A stretch of DNA of 34,438 bases from CAYOLL01 sp964404765 [NCBI: uncultured Gemmatimonadota bacterium] (lineage in GTDB: Bacteria; 4572-55): contig CAYOLL010000057.1 in the NCBI GenBank assembly GCA_964404765.1, positions 1-34,438 of the forward strand, given 5' to 3'. The notes under the pieces are model-generated. The model saw only the letters and a list, made by a program, of their open reading frames with translations. It searched no databases and was not told the origin of the DNA. Below, piece by piece: positions 14,429 to 21,922 of the stretch. How positions within the stretch are numbered: position 1 is the stretch's first letter; every line of letters begins with the position of its first letter. The position numbers and the translations under genes are program-made.

Positions 14429-14535
14429 CTACCGGACAAACGCCAGACGGAAGCCAACATCGCCGTAGCGATTGTCCGGGCTGCTGTCGGAGCGACCGGC
14501 CGAACGACAATGGTTTGAATCAAATTTTCGAGATC
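14429..14535 (-). pseudogene. C-terminal remnant of an FGE/C-type-lectin-fold protein, possible DGR variable region
   Basis: The minus strand reads FDSNHCRSAGRSDSSPDNRY, then GDVGFRLAFVR and a stop. This is the C-terminus of the formylglycine-generating-enzyme/C-type lectin fold, whose consensus is close to NCRSANRNNNNPDNRNNNVGFRLA. The rest of the domain (about 200 residues) is missing upstream, where the terminator of the receiver gene lies. Deviations from consensus fall in AAY codons (GGT, TCC, GAC, AGC, AGC, TAC, GGC, GAT), as in variable regions of diversity-generating retroelements. Confidence 0.6.
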
Positions 14536-14603
14536 GTCTTGACGCAAGTCTTTGAACATGGTTTTTCTCAAGAGAACACGGGTATAATCTGCCAATCAAC
14601 AGA

Positions 14604-14637
14604 CAAAAAAACCCGCTTTCTTGATACAGAAAACGGG
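14604..14637 (-). terminator. Rho-independent terminator of the receiver-domain gene
   Basis: The minus strand has stem CCCGTTTTCT, loop GTATCA, stem AGAAAGCGGG with one mismatch, then TTTTTTT. It lies about 30 bases after the stop codon at 14667. Confidence 0.85.
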
Positions 14638-14666
14638 CAGAAGTGAGCTAATATCCATTATTGCAA

Positions 14667-15128
14667 TTAGTTAGCGGGTTGAGCCAGCAATTCGCGAATT
14701 TTTTCCAGGACTTGCTTGGGGCTGGTGGTGCCTTTTTCCAGAAAAGCATCGGCGATGACGCTATCAAAATCTTCTTTGGCGGATGGATTGGCCGAGTGTA
14801 AAATAATCGGCAGGGACGGATTGCTGCGTTTAAGCGCATGCAGCACATCTAAGCCGCTAATGCCGGGCATCATAATATCCAGCAAGACAATATCGGGATT
14901 GCCGTCTTCCGCTACCCGCAGCGCCTGATCGCCGTCATTGGCTACCAGCACCTGAAAATTTTCTTTTTCCAGCATATATTTATACAGGGTGATGATGTTG
15001 GGATGGTCATCAACAATCAGCACCCGTTTTTTGCCGCCGCTATCAGCTTTACTTTTACGTCCAAACAGATTCATCTTGTTCCCCAGTACGTTGTCGAATA
15101 GTCCAAGAAGCGACGTAATATTCATCAT
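14667..15128 (-). CDS. single-domain response regulator
   Basis: A 153-residue protein with one CheY-like receiver domain and no output domain. The acidic pocket is VLIVDDHPN (Asp40/Asp41), the phosphoacceptor is Asp84 in DIVLLDIMMPG, the switch position is Ser in ILHSANPS and the lysine is in FLEKGT. A basic 30-residue leader precedes the domain. The start at 15128 (two ATGs in a row, AGGAT upstream) is preferred to a TTG at 15206. No histidine kinase is nearby, so the partner is unknown. It is divergent from xseA. Confidence 0.88.
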   Translation of the reverse strand: MMNITSLLGLFDNVLGNKMNLFGRKSKADSGGKKRVLIVDDHPNIITLYKYMLEKENFQVLVANDGDQALRVAEDGNPDIVLLDIMMPGISGLDVLHALKRSNPSLPIILHSANPSAKEDFDSVIADAFLEKGTTSPKQVLEKIRELLAQPAN

Positions 15129-15263
15129 TTTTAGGCATCCTGTCAAGTTAAAATTCAAAAAAATTTCGCTTTCGCTTGCAAATCTTTCCGGATTGTAAGC
15201 GCTCAATCATGGATTTCCACCTTAAAACCGGGTGTTTACATTTGACCTTACGGGTCTTTTGTA

Positions 15264-15292
15264 TTGACAAGTCCCCTCCAGTCTTTTAAAAT
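15264..15292 (+). promoter_or_regulatory. sigma-70-type promoter upstream of xseA
   Basis: TTGACA at 15264-15269, a 17-base spacer and TAAAAT at 15287-15292, 60 bases before the xseA start. It is the best sigma-70-like match I noticed in the window. Primary sigma consensus in this lineage may differ, so the call is by pattern only. Confidence 0.55.
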
Positions 15293-15352
15293 GAAGCGCT
15301 AACGACTTAAATCGTTCATAGAATTTTAACGTCCGATATAAAAGTATTTGAT

Positions 15353-16585
15353 ATGGCCGAAACCAAAGTTTATAAAATTTTTGAGCTGACCGAATTCATC
15401 AAACAGACGCTGGAGCAGCGGATCGGCGCGGTGTGGGTGGAAGGCGAAATTTCCAACTTTACGCTGCATTCCTCCGGCCACATGTATTTTTCGCTGAAAG
15501 ATGAAGCCAGCCAAATCAAAGCGGTCATGTTCCGCACCACGAACATGAAGCTGCGCTTTACGCCGGCCCAGGGGATGCGCGTCCTGGCTCTCGGCTATGT
15601 GACGGTTTACGAGCGTTCCGGGGCATACCAGATTGTGGTACAGGCGATGCAGCCGGCCGGTCTGGGCGCGCTGCAGTTGGCATTTGAGCAGCTCAAGCAG
15701 AAATTAGACGCCGAAGGCTTGTTCGATCCCAAACACAAGAAAAATTTGCCCTTTTTGCCCAAGCGTGTTGGCGTGGTCACCTCGCCTACCGGGGCGGTCA
15801 TTCGCGACATCATTCACGTCATATCGCGGCGTTGTCCGGGTACGGAAATTATTCTCGCCCCGGTCCGCGTTCAAGGCGACGGGGCAGCGGGTGAAATTGC
15901 GGCGGCCATTGAATTGTTCAATCGTCAAAAGAATGCGGATGTTTTAATTATCGGGCGCGGCGGCGGTTCGCTGGAAGATTTGTGGCCCTTTAATGAAGAG
16001 AAGGTGGCCCGGGCGATTTTTGCTTCGCAGATTCCGACCATCTCGGCGGTCGGGCATGAGGTGGATTTTACGATGGCCGATTTTGTGGCCGATCTTCGTG
16101 CGCCCACGCCGTCGGCAGCAGCGGAATTGGCGGTGCCGGATAAAGAGGCGCTTATCGGTCATATTCGCGAGATGTCGCGCCGATTGCGGGACGGGATGCA
16201 GAATCGGCTGAGCTTATATCGACAACAGGTTGCGCGAATCCGCGCCAGCTACGGCTTCCGGCGGCCCGCTGACCTGATTCGACAACGGCAGCAGACCCTG
16301 GATCACGTCAGCCATCGCCTGGAAGCTGCGCTCAAAACGACGCAGGAGCGCCGGCGGCATCAATTCCAACAAACGCTAACCCGCCTAAATAGTCTGAATC
16401 CCTTAAATGCCTTGGAACGCGGCTATGTCCTGTGCGAAAAATTACCGGACAAAAAACTCGTCACCCGGGCCGATGCGCTGAAAAAAGGCGACAAGGTTCA
16501 ATTGACCTTTCGACAGGGCGCGGTCATTTGCCGGGTTGAGTCCAGCGCAGCATCAGCCCAACAGCAAGAAAGCCTGGAACTTTAA
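15353..16585 (+). CDS. xseA: exodeoxyribonuclease VII large subunit
   Basis: A 410-residue protein. The N-terminal OB-fold domain (about 1-100: VWVEGEISNFTLHSSGHMYF) binds DNA; the catalytic domain has VGVVTSPTGAVIRDI, GRGGGSLEDLWPFNEE and SAVGHEVDFTMADFVADLRA, which are family hallmarks, followed by a coiled-coil region and a C-terminal segment LERGYVLC. ExoVII degrades single-stranded DNA in both directions. The small subunit xseB is not next to it. Start ATG at 15353 has little Shine-Dalgarno signal. Confidence 0.97.
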   Translation: MAETKVYKIFELTEFIKQTLEQRIGAVWVEGEISNFTLHSSGHMYFSLKDEASQIKAVMFRTTNMKLRFTPAQGMRVLALGYVTVYERSGAYQIVVQAMQPAGLGALQLAFEQLKQKLDAEGLFDPKHKKNLPFLPKRVGVVTSPTGAVIRDIIHVISRRCPGTEIILAPVRVQGDGAAGEIAAAIELFNRQKNADVLIIGRGGGSLEDLWPFNEEKVARAIFASQIPTISAVGHEVDFTMADFVADLRAPTPSAAAELAVPDKEALIGHIREMSRRLRDGMQNRLSLYRQQVARIRASYGFRRPADLIRQRQQTLDHVSHRLEAALKTTQERRRHQFQQTLTRLNSLNPLNALERGYVLCEKLPDKKLVTRADALKKGDKVQLTFRQGAVICRVESSAASAQQQESLEL

Positions 16586-16608
16586 CTTTAACAAGGAGCA
16601 AACCGCCT

Positions 16609-17433
16609 ATGATGTCTCGCGGTGGTACATACGATGTTCAATTCGGCTTTTCCATGTCGCCTGTTGTTATAAAGCTGATTATTGCAAATTTGGCGGCTTT
16701 TGTTGTGCAAATATTATTGCAGTTGGTGCATCTGGATCATTGGTTCATGCTGATTCCGCAATATGCGATTCGCGGCTGTGTCTGGCAGGTTGTGACCTAC
16801 ATGTTTATGCACGGCGATGTCTGGCACTTGACTTTCAACATGCTGGGGCTGATTTTCTTTGGTCCGCCGTTGGAAGAGTTGTGGGGCGGCAGGCGCTTTT
16901 TGCGCTTCTATTTATTGACAGGCGCTTTGGCCGGTGTTTGCATTACCCTGTTTCATCTTGTTTTTGGTCCCGACAAGGTTTCAGTACTGGGCGCTTCAGC
17001 CTGTATCTACGGCATTTTGACGGCCTATGCCTTTTACTGGCCCATGCGCCCGATTTATCTTTTCCTCATCATTCCCGTTCCGGCTTTTTTAGTCGTGGCT
17101 TTATATGTTTTGGGCTCTGTGGCGTCCTTAGGCAGTATGGACGGTGTCAGTCATATCGGCCATTTTTCCGGGTTTGCGGTTGCGCTGGGATATTTGTTGA
17201 TTATCGAAAAAACGGATTTCAGCGCCACGATTACCCGGCGCTTTAGCCAGTGGAAGAAAAAAATGAAGCGGCCCAATATCACCCTGCTGCCCGACCCGCC
17301 CAAAAAACAAATCAACTTAGAACAGGAAAAGCGCCGCATGGATGATTTGCTGGAAAAAGTGGCTCGCGAGGGCATTTCTTCGCTGACTAAGGAAGAACGC
17401 GAGTTTCTCGACTCAATCAGTCGGAAAATTTAA
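16609..17433 (+). CDS. rhomboid-family intramembrane serine protease
   Basis: A 274-residue membrane protein with six predicted helices. The catalytic serine is Ser130 in GASACIYG and the histidine is His185 in SHIGHFSG; HGDVWHLTFNMLGLIFFGPP is the conserved loop and helix before them. The residue after the serine is Ala rather than the usual Gly. A cytosolic C-terminal tail ends with DDLLEKVAREGISSLTKEER, a pattern seen in the tails of many rhomboids of this branch. AAGGAG lies 10 bases before the ATG. It starts 23 bases after xseA, so is probably co-transcribed. Substrates are unknown. Confidence 0.93.
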   Translation: MMSRGGTYDVQFGFSMSPVVIKLIIANLAAFVVQILLQLVHLDHWFMLIPQYAIRGCVWQVVTYMFMHGDVWHLTFNMLGLIFFGPPLEELWGGRRFLRFYLLTGALAGVCITLFHLVFGPDKVSVLGASACIYGILTAYAFYWPMRPIYLFLIIPVPAFLVVALYVLGSVASLGSMDGVSHIGHFSGFAVALGYLLIIEKTDFSATITRRFSQWKKKMKRPNITLLPDPPKKQINLEQEKRRMDDLLEKVAREGISSLTKEEREFLDSISRKI

Positions 17434-17442
17434 CTATTTATT

Positions 17443-17751
17443 TAGCCACAAATGCGCGCGAATAGACACGAATAGAAAGTTTGAATTTTAACCTGGATTA
17501 TTCATAATGATCTCACGCAAAGGCGCTAAGACGCAAAGGGGAAGCGAGTTATAAAAAAACAGGTTTTAAAATTCAATTTTGAAATTTTGAAACTCCAAAC
17601 GTCGAAGATTCAGTCTTTTCAAGGCTTTGCGCCCTTGCGCCTTTGCGTGATGAATAATTCAGGTTAAGAGCGCTCTTTCAAAAAAACAGCCCCCAAAGTC
17701 AAAACATTTTGTTTTTATTTTACTCGTGAAAATTCGTGTAATTTGTGGCTA
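17443..17751. repeat. outer inverted-repeat element with TAGCCACAAAT ends
   Basis: The left arm at 17443-17475 starts TAGCCACAAATGCGCG and includes GACACGAA; the right arm at 17722-17751 is its imperfect reverse complement, ending TTTGTGGCTA. It contains the MITE-like element 17492-17663, so the two are nested. Its right end reaches to 15 bases before the glycosyltransferase start. Confidence 0.65.
17492..17663. mobile_element. MITE-like element, copy 1
   Basis: A 172-base element without coding capacity. Ends are CCTGGATTATTCAT and ATGAATAATTCAGG (13 of 14 complementary), flanked by TTAA on both sides (17488-17491, 17664-17667), which looks like a 4-base target duplication. Inside, acgcaaaggcgc and gcgcctttgcgt form further inverted repeats. 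It is related to 23261-23445. Confidence 0.7.
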
Positions 17752-17765
17752 CCGAGAAATCTGAC

Positions 17766-18905
17766 ATGAAAATTTTGCTGATCGAATATCGGGACATCAC
17801 CCATCCGGAGGCTGGCGGCGCGGAACTGCTGCTTTTTGAAGTCTTTAGCCGCATCGTGCAGGCCGGCCATGCCGTGGATTATTTGTGTTGCAGTTATGCC
17901 GGGGCCAAGCCCGTGGAGACGATTCGCGGCATTCGGGTTATCCGGCAGGGCGGACAAATGACCTTTAATTTTGTTGTGCCGTTTTTTTATCGCCGCCACT
18001 TGCGCCAAAACCGCTACGATGTGATCATCGAGGGCATTGACAAGCTGCCTTTTTACATGCCGCTGTTTGAATCGAAAATTCCGGTTGTCTGCACAATTCC
18101 CCACCTTTTTGGCAAGGCTGTTTTTCAGGAAGTCAACTTTATTCTGGGCTCCTATGTTTATGCCTACGAGCTGTTGATCCCCTTTGTTTACAAGAACTGC
18201 TTTATTTCCGCTTTATCGGACAGCACCCAGGCCGATCTGATCCGGCGCGGTTTGCGGCAGGATTTGATTGAAGTCGTTTACACCGGACTGTCGCAGGAAA
18301 AATATACCGCTCCGCCGAACAAATCGCCGCGTCATCATCCCATCATTTTGTATGTCGGCCGGGTGAAAAAATACAAAGGGGTTGACATCGGCCTGCGGGC
18401 CGTCCGGCAATTGGCGGCTAAATACCCGGATATCGAATATCAGATCGTGGGATCGGGCGATTACGTGCCGACGCTGAAGGCATTGGCCGCCGAGTATCGT
18501 CTGGAGCGGAATGTGACCTTCTGCGGCTACGTCAGTCATGAGCGCAAAGTCGAACTGATGCAGCAAGCGGATGTGTTGATTTACTGCTCGCCCAAAGAAG
18601 GCTGGGGCCTGTCGGTCATCGAGGCCAACGCCTGCGGCACGGTGGCGGTGGCCAGCAACTCGCCCGGTTTATGCGAGGCGGTGCTTGATCAAAAGACCGG
18701 CTTTCTGACGCCGCACGGCGATGTCGGTGCATTGGCCGGGCACATTGACCGGCTGCTGTCGGACGCGGTCTTGTACGAACGGATGCGTCGGGCCGCGCTG
18801 GACTGGGCCGCCGGCTTTAGCTGGGATCGCACGGCCCAAAAAACAACCGCCTTACTGGAAAAGGCCATTGCCGCCCATTCTGCCCATCGCATCAAAGCCG
18901 CTTGA
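17766..18905 (+). CDS. GT4-family glycosyltransferase
   Basis: A 379-residue GT-B enzyme. The N-terminal acceptor domain starts MKILLIEYRDITHPEAGGAE; the C-terminal nucleotide-sugar domain has ILYVGRVKKYKGVDIGLRAV and the donor-binding E-x7-E motif in PKEGWGLSVIEANACG. It probably acts in the synthesis of a surface polysaccharide, which fits the sugar transferase gene upstream, but donor and acceptor are unknown. ATG at 17766 is preferred to an in-frame GTG at 17745, which lies in the repeat element. Confidence 0.93.
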   Translation: MKILLIEYRDITHPEAGGAELLLFEVFSRIVQAGHAVDYLCCSYAGAKPVETIRGIRVIRQGGQMTFNFVVPFFYRRHLRQNRYDVIIEGIDKLPFYMPLFESKIPVVCTIPHLFGKAVFQEVNFILGSYVYAYELLIPFVYKNCFISALSDSTQADLIRRGLRQDLIEVVYTGLSQEKYTAPPNKSPRHHPIILYVGRVKKYKGVDIGLRAVRQLAAKYPDIEYQIVGSGDYVPTLKALAAEYRLERNVTFCGYVSHERKVELMQQADVLIYCSPKEGWGLSVIEANACGTVAVASNSPGLCEAVLDQKTGFLTPHGDVGALAGHIDRLLSDAVLYERMRRAALDWAAGFSWDRTAQKTTALLEKAIAAHSAHRIKAA

Positions 18906-19021
18906 AAACGCTCGTCTTCTTTTTTGTGCGTCGGTCTTTTCGCTTGAAATTTCAACCGCCGCCTGCTAAGTTATCCTCACGCTGACAATCGTTCGCCATA
19001 GCCTAAATCAAAGAAGTCAAT

Positions 19022-21223
19022 ATGTTAATCCCACAAAAGAGATCGTTTCATCGTTTGCTTTTATTTGTGTTGTTGCTGGTTGGTTTTGTAACTTCGGGGA
19101 ATGCCAAAAACCCGGAATGGATGAATTATGTCAGCGAAAATTCTGTAGTAACTACCATTGCTTTAGAGGGTGATGTTGTTTGGATTGGCAAACAATCCAG
19201 TGGATTGATCAAATTAAACAAAATCACCGGAGCAATGACGTTTTTCAACCATACCAATTCAGGTTTACCCGGCAACTTTGTTTCTTCAATCGCCATTGAT
19301 TTTATCGGAAATAAATGGATCGGAACTAGGAATGGCTTAGCAAAATTTGATGGGGCCAATTGGACTGTTTACACAGTTGGCAAGTCGGGTTTACCGGATA
19401 ACTTAATTTGGTCTATTGCAATTGATAGCTTAGGACATAAATGGATTGGAACTGACGGTGGATTAGCCGAGTTTGATGATACAACTTGGACTATATACAA
19501 TACTTTCAATTCGGGCCTGCCTGACTTGGCTATTGGGTCAATCTCTATTGACGACTCAGACTACAAATGGATAGGAACAAGCAAAGGCTTAGCTCGCTTT
19601 GACGGCACAGCTTGGACAGTGTACAATACTACTAATTCCGGTTTGCCATTTGACTATGTCTCAAGTATTACCTTTGATCAAGTTGGGAGCACATGGATTG
19701 GCACCGAAAGTGGTTTAGCTAAATTTGACGGCATTAATTGGACGAATTATAAAACTTCAAATTCTGGCTTGCCGTCTGACAGAATTGTGGAGATCGCCGT
19801 TGACACTTTCGGCAACAAATGGATTGGGACGTCAGATGGTTTAGTTAAATATGATGGAATAAACTGGTCGGTTTACAATAGCAACTACTCGAATTTGTCA
19901 GGCGCGTATATAGGGGATATAGTCATTGATGCATTTGATAACAAATGGGTTGGGATTGGCAATGAACTCGTTAAATTTGACAATACCGGTTGGATGTTTT
20001 ATAAAATGTCGAGCTCAAGCTTGCCCAAAAACCATATTGAAGCAATTGCCATTGATGAGCAAGGGGATAAATGGATTGGAACTGAGCCCTTTACTAAGTA
20101 TGACACCTTGGATAGGACGATTTTCACTCCCCTTACCAAATTTGACGATGTGAATTGGACAGTTTTTAGGCCTGACGTGCCTCTTAGTTATATTGAAGCC
20201 ATCGCCATAGATCAAGAGGGAAGTAGATGGATTGGAACTTCGGGGAGCTTAGTCAAATTTGATGGTGTAACTTGGAATTTGTTTGAACTTCCTCCCTCGG
20301 GTATGGGGGGTAATCACTTGAATGCTTTCGTTATTGACGAAAATGGGCATAAATGGGTTGCAACATTTCAAGGATTAGCCCGATTTGATGGTTTTAATTG
20401 GAAATTTTTTGATAAAACCAACTCGGGTTTATTGGATGAATGGGTTTGGTCAATCGCCATTGACAGAAATGGGCAGAAATGGATCGGAACTAATCTCGGT
20501 GGATTAACCAAATTTGATGGTTTGAATTGGATAGTATACAGTAAAGAGAATTCGGGCCTGCCAGATAATACGATTCGTGCGATTGCTATTGATAGTTTTG
20601 ATAATAAGTGGATCGGAACTGATTATGGATTAGTCAAATTTGACGATACAAATTGGACGGTGTACAATACTGCCAATTCAGGTATGCCGCATAACAATGT
20701 TAAGTCAATAGTTTTCGACAGTAACGGGAATAAATGGATCGGAACTTATTTCGGCTTAGTCAAATTTGACGATGCAAATTGGACGGTATACGATTCTTAC
20801 AATTCGGGTTTACCAGATAATGTTATTACGGCCATAGCTATTGATGATTCTGGCCACAAATGGATCGGAACTAATATTGGTGGTTTAGCCGTTTTCCGTG
20901 AAGGCGGCGTTTCCGATGATCTGCTCGCCATCGAAGACGAACCGGTACCGGCGCAATCCAACCCGCATCTTGCCCAAAATTATCCTAACCCCTTCAATCC
21001 CACGACCACGATTCAATTTACCTTGCCTACCGCCGATCTCGTCTCGCTCACGGTCTATAACGCCGCCGGGCAGAAAATCGCCGTCCTCATTAACAACGAA
21101 CCCATCGCCGCCGGTACACACATCCGCCAATGGAATGCGGCCAAGATGCCAAGCGGCGTATATTTCTATCGTCTGCAAACCGCGGCGTTTATCGAAGCAA
21201 AGAAGATGGTTTTGCTCAAGTAA
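19022..21223 (+). CDS. secreted two-component-regulator-type propeller protein with T9SS sorting domain
   Basis: A 733-residue exported protein. A signal peptide (about 1-28, LLLFVLLLVGFVTSGNA) is followed by 14 repeats of about 44 residues, consensus SIAIDxxGxKWIGTxxGLxKFDGxNWxVY, which would make two seven-bladed propellers. It ends in a Por/T9SS type A sorting domain: NYPNPFNPTTTIQFTLP, GQKIAVLINNEPIAAGTH and SGVYFYRL. In this organism group such proteins are passed through the type IX system to the cell surface or medium. The usual membrane helix and kinase part of HTCS sensors are absent. The propeller DNA is more AT-rich than the last 300 bases, so the C-terminal domain has a different base composition. 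Ligand unknown. Confidence 0.9.
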   Translation: MLIPQKRSFHRLLLFVLLLVGFVTSGNAKNPEWMNYVSENSVVTTIALEGDVVWIGKQSSGLIKLNKITGAMTFFNHTNSGLPGNFVSSIAIDFIGNKWIGTRNGLAKFDGANWTVYTVGKSGLPDNLIWSIAIDSLGHKWIGTDGGLAEFDDTTWTIYNTFNSGLPDLAIGSISIDDSDYKWIGTSKGLARFDGTAWTVYNTTNSGLPFDYVSSITFDQVGSTWIGTESGLAKFDGINWTNYKTSNSGLPSDRIVEIAVDTFGNKWIGTSDGLVKYDGINWSVYNSNYSNLSGAYIGDIVIDAFDNKWVGIGNELVKFDNTGWMFYKMSSSSLPKNHIEAIAIDEQGDKWIGTEPFTKYDTLDRTIFTPLTKFDDVNWTVFRPDVPLSYIEAIAIDQEGSRWIGTSGSLVKFDGVTWNLFELPPSGMGGNHLNAFVIDENGHKWVATFQGLARFDGFNWKFFDKTNSGLLDEWVWSIAIDRNGQKWIGTNLGGLTKFDGLNWIVYSKENSGLPDNTIRAIAIDSFDNKWIGTDYGLVKFDDTNWTVYNTANSGMPHNNVKSIVFDSNGNKWIGTYFGLVKFDDANWTVYDSYNSGLPDNVITAIAIDDSGHKWIGTNIGGLAVFREGGVSDDLLAIEDEPVPAQSNPHLAQNYPNPFNPTTTIQFTLPTADLVSLTVYNAAGQKIAVLINNEPIAAGTHIRQWNAAKMPSGVYFYRLQTAAFIEAKKMVLLK

Positions 21224-21252
21224 TCCCGGCATTAAAAGAAAGAGGCAGCAAA

Positions 21253-21483
21253 ATGATCAAGAAAGAAATTTTGGAGCGAATTTCATCCGATCCGGCCATT
21301 TGTCATGGGAAACCGTGTGTCAAAGGCACACGCATCCCGATTTATTTAATTGTTTCCATGATTGCCGAGGGTGTCGGCAAAGCCGCTATTTTAAAGGATT
21401 ACCCCTCATTGACGATGGAAGATATTCAAGCGGCTATCGGCTATGCCGCCGCGCTATGCGAATATGAGGCATACGCGATATGA
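21253..21483 (+). CDS. DUF433 domain antitoxin
   Basis: A 76-residue protein with the DUF433 pattern: RISSDPAICHGKPCVKGTRI, then IYLIVSMIAEGVGKAAILKD and YPSLTMEDIQAAIGYAA. It is a winged-helix-like antitoxin family paired with PIN-like DUF5615 toxins. ATG at 21253 is preferred; upstream sequence in the same frame lies inside the propeller gene. The following gene overlaps it by four bases (ATGA). Confidence 0.93.
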   Translation: MIKKEILERISSDPAICHGKPCVKGTRIPIYLIVSMIAEGVGKAAILKDYPSLTMEDIQAAIGYAAALCEYEAYAI

Positions 21484-21818
21484 CGCCGCACTTTCTGTTG
21501 GACGAAAACCTGCCCTATGCCTTATTGGATTGGCTGCATCAAAAAGGTTATACCGTCGAGCATCTGAAGAAAATCGGCCAAACAGGCATTCGTAATGGCG
21601 ATGTGTATCGTCTCGCCGAAACAAAAGGCTGTTGGATCGTCACCCGTGATGCCGATTTTCAAAGTCGTTACAATTTCGTGCAATACAACGTGGCCGGTGT
21701 CATTCTTTTCAAATTGTCCGAATCCAAAACGTCGCTGATTATCCGCGCAATGAAACGATTGCTCAAAGATCATCATGATAAATTAGAAATTAGACAGCAA
21801 ACATCTGATCATTGTTGA
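21480..21818 (+). CDS. DUF5615 PIN-like toxin
   Basis: A 112-residue Mut7-C/PIN-like protein with acidic residues in FLLDENLPYALLDWL and IVTRDADFQSRY, and HLKKIGQTGIRNGDVYRLAE between them. PIN-fold toxins are metal-dependent RNases. It is translationally coupled to the DUF433 gene. Unlike the modules at 2749-6834, no alaS-fragment repeat follows this pair. Confidence 0.92.
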   Translation: MTPHFLLDENLPYALLDWLHQKGYTVEHLKKIGQTGIRNGDVYRLAETKGCWIVTRDADFQSRYNFVQYNVAGVILFKLSESKTSLIIRAMKRLLKDHHDKLEIRQQTSDHC

Positions 21819-21922
21819 AGATACTCAAATTCTTGTATACACATAGCAATCGTTCAAGATCAAATCCGGAGTTTTCCGCTTCGGACAGCGAAGTGTACCC
21901 AAAGGCAACAAAGGAGCAGCGC

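Noticed and set aside
14429-14535. A complete diversity-generating retroelement
   Set aside because: No reverse transcriptase, accessory gene or template repeat is visible in the window; only the possible variable region is kept as a finding.
14242-14646. A 134-codon open frame on the plus strand
   Set aside because: It runs antisense through the FGE-like remnant and a terminator and has no protein-like pattern or Shine-Dalgarno.
16536-17246. A 236-codon open frame overlapping the rhomboid gene
   Set aside because: The other plus-strand frame has the rhomboid catalytic motifs; this one is a shadow.
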